DNA of 64,000 bases from Dentipellis sp. KUC8613 (Eukaryota > Basidiomycota > Agaricomycetes > Russulales > Hericiaceae). Positions 35,558 through 47,612 of this stretch are shown in pieces. Under the pieces are notes generated by a model, which saw only the letters and a list, made by a program, of their open reading frames with translations, made no database searches and had not been told where the DNA came from. Every line of letters begins with the position of its first letter. Within the stretch, counting starts at the first letter, position 1. The DNA lies in assembly GCA_002286715.1 (NCBI GenBank), contig NSJX01000025.1:162372-226371 (forward strand), in the 5' to 3' direction. A program made the translations under genes and the position numbers.

Positions 35558-36006
35558 GGGCAAGAGGAAAATTGCTGGGAAGTGAATCGCAGACAAATTT
35601 GGTTTCAATCTAGGCAATGCAACAGTGAACTAGATAGTATCAGGGAGGGTTCAATGATGTCGATGAGGGGTGGCTCAGTCCCACGAATACTTTGGTTTGA
35701 TATGCGAGCCGACATCTGATTCGGAGTCATCGGGGTGGTAGGTGGAGTATGAAAGACGTCCTCTCTCGTTCTGACTGTAAGCAAACTACAGGCCTCAGCC
35801 TGTAAGACTTCCGACGCATTTCGTTATTTGTTACAGCCCAGACCCTCGATCATCCATGCAGTTCATAGTTCTGTAAGTGGTATGAATATGAAACCGCTGC
35901 AAAGACTGTAAGCTTGACCTTGGATATGCAATGACAGTGAAACCTATGAAATACCTTGTATGATGGGAAATCCTCAATGTCTCATGAATAAAAGTTGGTC
36001 CGGCCG
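35558..36006. other. Convergent 3' region
   Basis: About 450 bases between the converging TPR-CHAT and DNA polymerase X genes. No gene or repeat is recognised. Confidence 0.4.
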
Positions 36007-39000
36007 CTAAGAACGCACGCGTTCCCAGGGCTCTTGCCAGGGAACACCTGCAAAAGGACAAATGCAGTTAATTGACAGGCAGAATGACACCGACCCAGGA
36101 CGTACCCAAGATTCTAAAAATTTCTTGTTCTGTCTCCGATGCAATGATATGCCCTGAGATTGCAAAACCGTCAGCTAGCCAAAAATCATTGTAGCACGTT
36201 GTCCTCTTACCGTCACACGTTTTGATCATCTTGTTCTCAGTAGACCTGACGACCCCCGCGAAAAGACCACGTTGATTGAGTGAATAGCCCATCTTGTTCG
36301 CCTTCAAGCGCAAAGATCGGTTGAACTACGTGCATTAAGGTAAGTACGGTTCTCAGAGTAACAGAGGTCAGGACGAAGGTATTTGAGAAGATCAACGCCC
36401 GCCCTGGCGGATTCACAGATAGCAAAGAAACTCACGATATCATCTCCCTAGGATTTTTTGATATCCGATCAGAGGATGAAGTGGACGTCGAACTTTCGTT
36501 CACGTACAGTATAGTATATCAGAGCAGCACCTCTGCTCTTGTATGGGACAGTGAGAATATCTAAGGACCAAGACGGTCATTCTCCAAATTTGGCTCCGTA
36601 AAACGGACGTAGACTGACCAATTCTACGCACGAGCCTCTTCGTATCGTGACCCTCGCCCTCCCTCAGTGGCCGGACACAGAGGCCACGATATACAGCTTC
36701 GAGCGGATCATCTTTGAAGTCGGGCATGGACAGATTCTCGCGGATGATCCCTTCGCGTTGCAGAGCAGATAGTAGAGATGCGAGAACACCTGTCGAGATA
36801 TGTAAGATCTGATGAAGAAGCGAGGGATGCACGCGAGAGTCAAAATACCTTCATGTGAATTTCCGTCGTCCGTGGGTCGCGTGATGAGAATGTCGATATC
36901 GCCGCACGTCGCCTTCCCTCTGTACCCATACATATGTTTCAGTGACACATCTTTCACAGCCCCCGTCGATGAAGACAGACCTTCGGTAACTTCCCATGAT
37001 CTCGACATACAAGTGAGGATCTATAGATACAGCTGGATGGCAGAGAATAAATCAGTCTTGGAGACACAGTCACGTAGAAGCACAGTTATACCCGTTCTCT
37101 TGATAGCGGTAAAAATCTCTCCCGCCTCTGCACGGGGCATCCTCGTATTGATGTCTGACTTCATTGAGCATCCACAGCTTCAACCAGAGGAATATTACTG
37201 ACCATCGTAGTACTTCAAACCAATCTCCTGAACATCCGAAACTTTGATCCCGTTCTTCCGCTCCCTAATGTCGTCCAGAGTACGACATCCGGCTGAATAC
37301 CACATGTAGGCAATATGTTGACCTCACGAACAGGATCGATTTCAGCATGGGTGTCAAGGATCATAGATCTGCCGGATGATGGGTGCTCACCTACACCGTA
37401 GATGCCTTGGAATAGATGAACCACATCGAGGTCTTCTGTGTATTCGATATCTATGCGGCGCAGCTCTCCAGTCTCGAGAATTTCTTTAATCTGAACGGAG
37501 CGCAGAATCGAGAGCCTCAATATGGCACCTACAATCGCTGCAAACTATAACGCACCTTCAACGCAGTCTTGTCACCCACGCCGGGTATATTTCGTGCCTC
37601 TTCGTACGACGTGATCCGGTGTGGGTACGTTCGAATTTTGCGAATTGCTATAACCATGAAACATGAAGGGATCAGCGAGGGGTTGAACAATGACGGCTGG
37701 AGGGTTACATACATTTCGAGTAGCTATACACCCGCCATTTGTCTTCTTCCGTTGGCTTTGCGCGATGTAATTCCATCAGTTCTTCTAGCTAGCCAGGAAC
37801 GAAAAAGTTGTCAACAGAGGTTACAGATAGAATGAATAAAGGCCATACTACCTTATCCACGATGTCTTGGTTGGGACATTCGCTCGTAAGAGAATTAGAA
37901 TTCGGTGCGTCGCATAAGAAGCCCTGAGAACTGTTCAGAAAGAAGTTGCTCGCATAGACCGGAAGTAGAAACCTTCAAATTCTGAGCGCTAGGATTTAGC
38001 GGATGAATTGTGATAGGGTCTTTCGCATTTGCGTTGACGAACTCCGAAGCCAGTTGCCGCTCGCGAGCAAGCTATGACATGATTAGTCCAATCTCAAATC
38101 CCACAATTGATATAAGAGGAAATCTAACCTCCGCCTTCTTCTCTTCCTTTGCCAATGCTTCGAACTCGCCTAGCGGGTCAGATATAAAGGGTATCTCCCG
38201 CTCGCTTTGAACCGACTTAGTTTGATTGACGGCTGGCGTAGTTTCCTTCGCGGATGGAGGCGGCGACGGCGCATCTTGCGTGAAGTTCCTAGAGCACACA
38301 AAAATAAGCCTCACGCCTACAACACTGCCAATAAGACGGCAAGCGCACGAAATGTCACTAATGTCCTCTGCACTGTCATTGTCCTCTTCTTCACTGTTCT
38401 CTCCTTCCTTGCGTTGAGCTGTTGTCTTGGCTTTTGGCTTCCCCTTCCCCTTGTCTTTCTCATTCCCTCCAGTGTTCTTGAAGCCCTTCCCAGCGTGCAC
38501 TCGCGCTACGAACGCCGAGTGCATGAATTCCCAATCCATCCTCACCGTGACATGTCCACCATTCCCGTCCTCCACTATACGGAAGTTGCCTGCACGATCG
38601 CCATTGGGCACTAGTTTCGCTGAGTTCACCCACTTCCACTTGACCGTGGGCACGTGGTCCGGAATGTCGCTGAGTTTCTTCAAGCCCAACGTGCGTAGCG
38701 TCACCCCGGCATCCGGCTTGTCGGGGTTCGCGGTGTCGACAATGATGTGCGTGACAAGTTCAGGGTCATATGCAGGCAATACAATCCCTCCGCGACAATG
38801 TATCTGTGTGCATCATCAGCCTCTCACGCGAGAAGCGAGGAAGAAAGGAAGACATACATAATCCATACGTTTCTTAGTCGACTGAGAGGCATACGTCAAC
38901 TCCCCCGACACGTAAAAGAACGTGAAGTCCTTCAACAGCAGATGGCGCCACTTCCTTTGCGAGTCTCCGCCAGACACGGTAGCCGTAGCCGGAACGACAG

Positions 39001-40976
39001 GTTTCAACTGCAAAGTCTGCGCATATTCTGCAGCAGTCATTGGCACAACGGGCTCCTTTCCTTTCCCCTTTCCCTTGGCCAATGCCTGCCTTGAAGTGTT
39101 TGCGCGCAGTGTCACGACAGGAGGCGGCATCAACGACGCAATCTTCTTCACGCTCGCTTTGCCTTTACCCTTGCCTGTGATTGCGGAGGTACTGGACGCG
39201 GAAGACCCAGAAATCGCAAGCGGAGCTCTGAGCATCTGTGCGCCCGCAGCGAATGTAACAGTGCGTCTCACAGCAGGACTGTCACCGGGGGTCGTCAGCA
39301 TGCTCGTCTCCACTGCCGAGTACGCTTTGCGCTGAGTGGTGAGGCGAGGCGGTGCGGTCGCGAGCCGAGAAAAGTCCTCAATGACGGATGGCTCATCGGT
39401 CTGAGGAGCGGGAGCGGGACTTGGACGTCGTGGCATGCTCGGACCTGCGCCGTTCTCGTCGGTTGTGACACTATTCAAAACTCCCCCTTTCAACGATGAA
39501 AGCGTTTCCGAAACTGGAGTCCGCGCATCTCGCGAACTCGGGACGACCAATTTTTGCCTTTTGAGATTGTCTCTTGACAGCGGCCCAGAGACCTTTCGCT
39601 TGCCAATTCTCGAGCTAGGCGGTCGGTCAGTAACGCTCTATACATGATGGATATGGAGGAAATTGCATACGACGTGGTCCCTACACTGACACGTACTGGT
39701 GCCTCACTTCCAGATTCCTCGACAGAGTGTGACGACCTACTCCGAGGACCCGAGGATCCCTCCATGACAGATTCGCTCGGGTCGCGATTGCGAATACCCG
39801 GGATAGAGAACTGACTTTCGTTCCTGGTCAGGCCGAGTCGAGTCTCCTCAGCCATAAGATACCGCAAGTTCGAAGGGGGCACTTCTGAGGAAGGGATATG
39901 CGGTGCTTTGTGATCCACCGAAGCATACAATGCGTCCACCGAATCGTTCTCGGTGGTGGGCTCCCCGGCCGGAAGAGCGTGCGCTGGAGAACTCAATTTC
40001 TCGGAGAGATTATACGACGGATTTGTTCTTGGTCCTGGGCCGTATACGTCTCCCATGAACGAATCATACTCGCTCCCCGCGGATCGCCTCAGGGACGGTT
40101 GGGGGATCCCTCTCGGGTTGTCTATACGGCTTGGCAAATCTTTGGATGCTGCGCCATATATATCAGCCATGAAGGAGTCCGCAGCGCTCCCCTCTGATTG
40201 TTTGGCAGACCCTTGGCCGAGGGCAGCGCTATCCTGTTTCCTCGGACCTTCGTATATGTCTGCGAATGAGTCCGAGATTCCAGCTGAAGGCTGTCGCACG
40301 GCCTGAACCGGACTTCTCGGTTGTTCAACCTGTGCTTTCCTAGTGTCCAGCGGCTTCTCAGAGCCAGCCCCATAAACATCCGCCATGAACGAATCAGGGG
40401 TGCCCTCTCTAGACGGGCCAGCCTGGGCTTTAGGAATACTCTTCGCCCTAGGGTTTGCAGTACTTTGCGGCTGCTCATATATGTCGGCCATGAATGAGTC
40501 CCAGCTTTCTCCTTGCACATGTGCAGGCTGCTGTCTGTTGGCGTCCGGTTCCAGTTGGCTCTGAGACGAGGACTTTGGTCCCGAGGCATTGTGTTCGCAG
40601 CCCCCGAATCTGCACCATATCATTCTTCAGAGCGCATGTAAGCACATTAAGAGCACAGGAAACGTACGGTACATCCTCTATGTTGCCATCGAGACGTAAA
40701 CTCATCGCTCGCGGCACTCTCTGCGCATCCCACAGCGCATCGTTCCCCAACATCGAAACAGGCGCAGCCTGCTCATGTGTGACGACCTTATGACTACTCG
40801 CTGTGTCAGCCCGAGCTTAACAAACGCGGAAGATAACAGTACCTGTTCAACTCATTGAACTCAACACCGCGTATCCGCATAAGATACGCTTCCCAGCTCT
40901 CGTCCTCCAGCCCCATACGCCTATCCAGCCCTGAATAAAGGCTTCTCTTGCTCGCTTGCGCCCGCTTCAGCGCCAT
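36007..40976 (-). CDS. DNA polymerase X (lambda type) with BRCT domain and long repeat-bearing N-terminus
   Basis: Gap-filling repair polymerase for base excision repair and end joining. 21 exons (minus): 40976-40843, 40796-40668, 40609-39697, 39637-38858, 38803-38349, 38288-38129, 38071-37973, 37923-37852, 37788-37713, 37647-37556, 37490-37391, 37322-37203, 37154-37092, 37020-36981, 36919-36849, 36789-36619, 36560-36508, 36447-36436, 36325-36211, 36153-36106, 36047-36007; 1247 residues, about twice human pol lambda. Order: N-terminal extension with five or six DSFMADIY-like motifs (about 125-315), a basic stretch GKRKVSGPLSRDNLKRQKL, BRCT (DFTFFYVSGELT to VKWKWVNSAKL), an 8-kDa/fingers part with ITSYEEARNIPGVGDKTALK and LFQGIYGVG. 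Next come [20 protein letters not shown] (metal-binding Asp pair), the third Asp in RRIDILTVPYKS, and LIYYTGDDIFNRSLR. The N-terminal extension could be a separate gene, but the frames join cleanly. Confidence 0.85.
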
Positions 40977-41589
40977 AGATGTTCCAGATTGTGGCACTTC
41001 GTGGATGTGGCGGTGGTAGTAAGAGGAGAGTTAGTTGATTCGGTTGAGACTCCGACTCCGAGAGACGCGCCAATTGTCCGAGTCACGTTGCCTAGGTAGG
41101 AAGGTCATGTGCAATTCGCTCGGCGGACGGCCGGGATGCCCGAGGCCTCGCTAAAGTTCGACTCCCTCCTTCCCTCAGCCTCCTGTCTATTCACTTCCAA
41201 ATGTTCCACTCTTCCTCATCGATGGATCAGTTGAGAAACACCTCTAGCTTTCCCGGACGCAGCGCTCTGCTTCTCGTCCTCAGCGAGCTCTATAAACATA
41301 GGTCAGGCTTGAACATGGAGGAACCCCGGTGCCGAACCCAATACTGCAATATTATAGAAACAGGATGCTACCAAACGACAAAAACGCGTGACAGAACAGA
41401 ACAGGACGAAGAACAGAGAGACAGAGAGGAGAACGAAACCACACGCTAAAAACACATGGATGTACAGCACTCACAACCAACTCGCGCCCGATAGGGACTC
41501 GTACACAACACGCAAACAGGGAGAACGAGGAGAGAAAGAAATGGAAGGGAAGGCAGGCGAGTGAATAATCAAGATCGTGGCAAGTGAAC
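40977..41589. other. Intergenic region upstream of the polymerase gene
   Basis: About 610 bases: promoter of the polymerase X gene and 3' UTR of the bHLH gene. A run of GA/AC-rich sequence near 41390-41440 is low complexity. No gene is recognised. Confidence 0.4.
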
Positions 41590-42996
41590 CTACTCAGTGC
41601 GCTGCCGCTTGCCCAGCCGCGCCTCTTCCTCGTCTGCACCTGCAGACGCCTTCGCGTCCTTCGCATCCTTCTCCACCTTCGCCTCTATGTTCGACGCAGA
41701 TTCCGCGGCAGGTTGTGTAGGCGCACCACCCCGCGTCTGGATCCCACGCAACACCTCCAGCTCGCTCTCGAGTCGTTGCCGTGCCGTGCGCTCCTCATCC
41801 CACATGCGGCGCATCTCCTCAAGCTGGGCCTGCAGGTCACCCATCGCCTGGTCCATAAGGAGCTTCTCCAAGGTCCACTTCTCAATATTGCGCGCCTCGT
41901 TCTCCTTGAGATGGTGGATGTACTGCACAGCACGCGACAGGATTGCACCCTTCGCTTTCTCGCCCGACCCATTCGGCACGATACGGCCGAGCTCGTTGAT
42001 CCCCTCGTTGATATTCCCGCGGCGCCGGCGCTCGACTTCTTTCTGCACACCCATCCCACCCAGTCGTCAGCTCAGCGTGCCACACAGCACAGAAGGAAAA
42101 GAATCACGCACATGATTGTCCTTTCGCTGCCGTGCCCACTCCTCCGAGCCCATGTTGATGTTCCTCCCCCGTGGTCTGCTAGTGGACGCCGGCTGCTGCC
42201 CACCTGCGCTCCCTCCCTCCTGTTGTTGTTGCTGCTGATCTTGATTCTGCTGAGAATTAGGACTTCCTTGGCCCTCCTCGCCACCTTCCTCGGCTTCCTC
42301 CTCTGCCTCCTGCGCCTGCGCGCGCATCCCCTGCACCGCGCTCGCGAGCGCGCTCAGCTGCCCGAGATTCGGCGGCCCGCGAGGGTGCGACGACGGCCCC
42401 GGGTCTGAAATGGCTGGGAGTCCGTGCACCGAACCGGGGTGCGGCGGCTGTGGCGGGTAAACGGGCGCGAAGGTGGCCGCGGCGGTGGCGACGGACGTGG
42501 GCGACGCTTGCGCGAGGTTGGACAGCGTCTCGGCGGCGGCTTCTTTGAGATTGCCCTGCTCGACGAGCTGCTAAGGACGGCGTCAGCACGAGAGCCGTCG
42601 ACGGCAGGAAATCACAATAAGCGGGCGGCGAGGAAGGGGCTAGATGGAAATGGAAGGAGGGCGTCTGCCCGTCGGACGCAATACGCCGTCAGGGCCGACC
42701 GCCTGATTGCGTGCGCGTGCCGCGTGCTAGAGTCTTTGGCCGTTTGACCTTGTGCACCCTTGCGCCTTTCCCCACACGCAATCACATGACCCCCCTTCTC
42801 TGTCCCTCGCAGAAGGAGGAAGAACCGCAACGCAACGCACCTTGTTGAACACGCCCGGCAGGCTGCGGAGAAGCTGCAGCACCTGGTCCGGCGCGAGATG
42901 GCTCAGCTGGACGTTGGCTGCGATCTCGGCGGCGGAGGCGGCTGGTGCGCCCGTGGCGGGCGGCGCGCTATCGTTACTCTGTGGTGCGGTGGACAT
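41590..42996 (-). CDS. bHLH-leucine zipper transcription factor
   Basis: Nuclear DNA-binding regulator. Exons (minus) 42996-42841, 42570-42112, 42042-41590; 355 residues. The N-terminal part is rich in Ala/Pro/Gln and includes a polyglutamine run; RGRNINMGSEEWARQRKDNH leads into the basic region KEVERRRRGNINEGINELG. The H/E/R contacts (H..E..RR) predict binding to E-box CANNTG sites, as in Cbf1/USF-type proteins. The loop and helix 2 (GEKAKGAILSRAVQYIHHL) are followed by a coiled coil of heptads to about residue 290. Intron 1 is 270 nt, longer than typical here; intron 2 (69 nt) falls inside the basic region. Targets are unknown. Confidence 0.9.
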
Positions 42997-43802
42997 GGCG
43001 GAATGCTGTGTGTTTTGTCGTGGATGTGAGGGGTTATTGAGACCGTCGGTGGTCAATATCGGGGGATGTATATGAGTGGTGCGGGTGTCGAGTAAGGTCC
43101 GATGGAAGCAGCCAAGCGTTATCTCGTCAATCCGCTCGTTTTGAGTCTGTTCCCTTCCCTCCTGTTATTTCCTGCGCAACAGGGGTCTCGTGTTTCTTCA
43201 AATGCCTTCCGTATATATGTGCCCGCAAGTGTGCGATGTGTGGGTGGAGAAGCAAGTCGGGGCGGGGCGGGCGGGGTCGTTTGGCGGGGCGTGGAGATCA
43301 CGGGCAGGCAGGCGCGAGAGTCACGCGGGGACGGGGCACCGTCACTCTTAAAGCACGCGGCCGTGGAAACTTGTCAACACGTGCAAATCAGGTGCAAACA
43401 TGTCACGCCACACGTGGTCCGTGCGCCGGACCGCCAATCCGACCTCGTGCTCCACACAAGTCTCAAGACACGCTTCCCGAGGGTCCAACGGTACCGGCAG
43501 CGCTAACACGCAAAATCAGAGATAAAGATGCGAGGGTATGGGTTGGCATTGATCAGAACGAATGGTAAGTAAATCCTCCGCATACAGCAAAAAACACAAA
43601 AGCAAAAGACGGCAACATGGAACGAAGCGGGTAACAAAACACGGCTGCGCTGTGCAGGCGAGCGGGCAGACAGATGACACTGCGAGTAGCAATACAAGAG
43701 TCGTCCAAGCGCGGACTTGGGCGAAATAGAAATCGTCGGAACGGGGTCATATCAATAAGTTAGCCGTGCTCCACCGGCGTGCGTGTGAGGTGCGAGACAT
43801 GC
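42997..43802. other. Intergenic region upstream of the bHLH gene
   Basis: About 800 bases: promoter and 5' UTR of the bHLH gene and the 3' side of the G-alpha gene. A G-rich stretch is seen near 43255-43345. No gene is recognised. Confidence 0.4.
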
Positions 43803-46050
43803 TCAGAGCAGGTCGGCTTTGCGCAGGCTCTCGCGCAAGATGCCCTCCTCGACCGTGCGAAGGGTTACAGCCGTGTTTTTTGTATCCTAGCGCCGACGAG
43901 TCAGTCAGTGTAATGCGGGAGTATTAGGCAATGGGCGTACGACAACGGAGGTCAGATGAACAAAGAAGCGGCGCGAGGTGGGAGAATTCTGTCGCGCGAT
44001 CTCCTTGAAGTGGCTCTGGAAGTCTGTGTGCACAAAACATCAGCGATAGCGAACATCAGAAGAGCACTAGGCGCACATTTCTTTACGGCGTCAACGTCGT
44101 TCGGCCGGTCCCCATAACTTGGGACGTGATCTTTCACCTGCACGCCCGCCTTGAGCTTGCGCTCGAGCAAATCGCACTTGTTCAAGAACAGCACAATCTG
44201 GGTGCTCTGCAGCAGCTTCAGCCCGCACAATGTCCGCCAAAGGGCATACGAGTCCTCGAGCCGGTTCACCCGTGGATCTTCGGATAGCCGCTCGTCGAAC
44301 GCAGAGATCGGCGCAAGGAAGATGATGGCGTTCACGTCGTCGAAGTACGGGTACCATATCGGCCGCGACGAGCGTGTTCCGCCGACGTCGTACATGAGCC
44401 AATCGTGCCCTGTGAGGCCCAAGCGCGGCGCCGTGCAGATCAGTCCGCGGCGCAGGCGTCCAAGCTAACCCAACATACCTTGCTCAATCGAGAAGCGGTA
44501 CTCCTGCACCCCGAGCGTGCGCAGGCGCGCCCGGACCACGTCGTCGTCTGACGGCTCGTACACTTTGCGCGCTATCCGGTCGATGTCATCCAAGAAGCTG
44601 TCGCATATCAGCTAACGCGTTTCGAAGGGGACAAGGCACGCACAATCCTGCTGCTTCCTCCATCCGCACTCCTTTGCGCCTCAACATCTCCCGCACGACG
44701 GGATCCGCCCACACAGCTGCCATGTCCTCCCTGCACGACTCGATGACCTCTCCTGCGCGCCCAAGCTGCGCCTCGTCCCGCTCCCGCTCCCTCCGCGCAC
44801 CATCCTTCTCCGCACTGACCGACGACCGCAGTCGGTCGAGCGCCTCTTTCCACCCGTCCTTCGACCGCACGAAGAACTCCTGCGGCCTGCGCCCGCCTCC
44901 GAGCCCAGGCATTGCCTCCCCCGACTCAGGGGGCGCAGGCTCAGTGGTCGCCGTGCCTATGCGATTTTCCAGATCGCGCTGGACATTGCGCAGCGGCGCG
45001 AGACGCAGCGTGAGGAGCTTGTGGTGCTCGGTGAATTCGAGTGGGGGAAGGCTGCGCTCGCGCTCTTTGCCCTTGGCGGTGGGAGTGTCTGCAGGCTCGA
45101 GGGGGGTATTTAGCATGGAGGGGGATGCCCCGGGTGAGCTGGGTAGTGCGCGGAGCGCGTTGGAGAGCATGTCGAGGATGGAGTTGATGGAACGGAGGAG
45201 GTTGAGGTGGACGACGGCGCGCCAGGCGGAACGCTCGCGAAGCCATTCCTCACGCGCATATTGCATCTGGAAATCTGCTTTCGCATGAGCACTGGGGGGT
45301 ACAAAGGACGCATAAGGTGGAGACACGGTCGGTACGGTCACAAACAATGACCGCCAAGACAGACTGTGTTTAGCAGTCGGCACACGGCTTGGGTGGCCAC
45401 ATGCGACTTCCTGCGGAAGGGGGAAAGAAGAACGGCATGCGCTACTGCGTAAGATGATCCCTGACCCATGACCCAGGTCGTGATCCCGGTGGAGACCAAA
45501 GTCGATAACCGCGGTCAATGTATCAGTGGCCGATCGCTGCTAGCAGTGCCTAGCGCGGAACCACCGTTCCCCTCGCAGGGACGAAGGCTACACACATCAC
45601 GTCTAACCCCCACCGCTTTTGCGCGAGCGAGGCGCACGACGCGGTACATAGCGGTCGTATAGCGCGGATCGGTCACGCGCCGGGCGTTGTAGAGATAGCT
45701 GAGAAGTAGAACTCACTTTTTAGGGTTGTGCTCTTCCCTGTGGAAGGTAAGGTGGGCTTAGAAAGGACTGCGTAGGGAAGGTGCCATGACCATGACGCAC
45801 CGGATTCGCTTTGGCCGAGAAGGAGGACCTTGACGACGGGCTTGCGCCTGCGCTGGGCGTTGCGCTCGCTGCGAAGGAACTCGTCGATTTCATCGCTCAC
45901 TCGGCGGGCCTCCTCTTCTGCCTGCTCGCGTGCGGCGCGCTGCTCGGGAGTCTCGTCAGGCGGAGGGGCGATGGCGGCCGAGAGGGGGTCCTCTGCATCG
46001 AAAGAACGACCCATGAGAGAGCGGGACTTGTGTGGGGAGTCAATGGTCAA
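43803..46050 (-). CDS. Atypical heterotrimeric G-protein alpha subunit
   Basis: GTP-binding signalling subunit of unusual form. Seven exons (minus): 46050-45801, 45737-45717, 45274-44644, 44597-44479, 44409-44077, 44023-43941, 43886-43803; 506 residues against about 350 in canonical G-alpha. The P-loop GQSESGKSTTL spans two introns; switch I reads RARLRTLGVQEYRF, keeping the Arg and Thr. Switch II is DVGGTRSSR, with Thr (residue 352) in place of the catalytic Gln. The NKxD motif is LFLNKCDLLE; the TCAT box is degenerate (HLTSVVDTKN). The helical domain carries an insert of roughly 130 residues rich in Pro/Ser/Glu/Arg. No N-terminal MG-type myristoylation signal is at the chosen start, though an in-frame ATG at 46014 gives MGRSFD. 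Intron 2 is 442 nt. Slow GTP hydrolysis is inferred. Confidence 0.88.
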
Positions 46051-47612
46051 GAGATAGAGGGGAAAGAAGAATCAGAGGCCGGAGCGGAGAGATGAGTGTA
46101 TTTGTACTTGGGCTTCGTGATGGGATGGCAAAGGCTTCTTAAATGGAGAACGTGTGGGGGGTTACCAGCACGGCAAGCATAGGCGCGCACTGGCGGCTGG
46201 ACGCCGTGGACAAGACTCCTGGACGCTGCCTCAACTTGGCCGCCGTCGTCGACCTCCCCGCCCATCGGCGCCAGGTCCCGCTCGCACGCCCAACTATCCC
46301 TTTTACGTCACGGAATCGCCCGTTTGTTCTTCAGTCCCTTCGCCTCCATCCAACGCTCCTCCATGTCGTTGTAACGGTATCGATACCCTCTCCTGCTGTC
46401 TCAGCGTCGTCCATGCCTCCTCTCATCGCCGTTTTCTTGTCCCCGTCGCTGCCATTTAGCCTCACATCGCCCCATGTGGCAACCTAACGTCATTCGCAGA
46501 TGCTCGTCCTTATTGAAATCCCGCTCGCGTACCTTCGACTTCGAAATTCGCTCATCATGCATCAGTGTTTGCGTTTCGATGTCGAGCAGCACTGCTCGTC
46601 ACTTCGCCGCCTGGCATCCCGCATATCCGCTCTTGGCGACAATGTTTATCGCCTTCCTAACCGGCACCGGTACAGGATATCCAGAGCTTGCAGCTTGCGA
46701 CGCTGTAGAGCGTGACCCACTGCATATCGGTGCATAAATATCTCCGATTTATTGACGAACCGTGCCCCACTTCGCCCAATATCGCTCGCTTACATCGCGG
46801 CTCGCAAGAACGCACAAACAGAAAGCTGGATCATCCGTCTCATCGATATCGGCTCCAGAATTTCTGCAAAACGGCAGCATCCTACCTTCTGTGCGTGTGG
46901 TCGAGCGCTTCTCCCGAGATCATCCCGGACGGTAGGCGCCCACGATTGGCACGCGACTATTGTTCTCAAATGAAGGGCTTCTTCTGCTTGCGCTTTGTGG
47001 CACGCCCACGGACGAGGTACGTCAACCTGAGGGCGCAGGCTGCAACTGCCCGGTAACTATGCTCGCATGGGCCGCTCGGGGTGCTGTGTGTCATAAATTT
47101 TACGGCACGTTGCGCTCACAGCAAGACCCTGGTTCTGCAAGGGTTGAGGGTACTCGTTTTTTATGTACTCCTTACTTTCGCCTGCCACACCGGTATGTAC
47201 GAGAAGAATTTTATCCTGTTATTCCCAGATTGATTTCTGATTCATACGTGCTCCAAGGCCCAGACCAGGGCAGCCAGGGCAGCCAACATATATTTTTGCT
47301 GCCGCTGGCAGCAGACGACGCAGACCAGGGCACTCGGTACCGCAGAGCTCATCCCGAACGCGTATTCTACAGAGAAGAGAAGCCGGGCCCCTCGCGGTAC
47401 AGTGCGCTGGTCTGCGATGACCTTCCCCGGACTAGTGCCTCGGCCTCGGCCCCCACCCCACCAGTAAGTAATTGCGGATTAGCCACTGCCGGTTTGCCTT
47501 AGCACGCTAGCAGAATCTGAACACCGTAATACGGGCCCGGCAACTGACATGCCCATGGCGAAGGCGCCGGTTTGCGGTAGGTACGGAAGCAAATCGCGTC
47601 GCGCAGACTAAC
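46051..47612. other. Gene-poor stretch left of the inverted-repeat element
   Basis: About 1.56 kb. The left part should hold the G-alpha promoter. An open frame of 180 codons (46960-47502, plus) has no recognisable feature. Short imperfect repeats of a GACCAGGGCA word occur at about 47265 and 47325. No functional gene can be supported. Confidence 0.35.

Noticed and set aside
37323..37390. Insertion EHPSSGRSMILDTHAEIDPV in the polymerase fingers region
   Set aside because: This is an open 68-nt intron; splicing gives GVGQHIAYMWYSAGC, which matches the family.
46960..47502. 180-codon plus-strand open frame
   Set aside because: Mixed composition with no recognisable motif, in a gene-poor repeat-containing stretch; cannot be supported as a gene.
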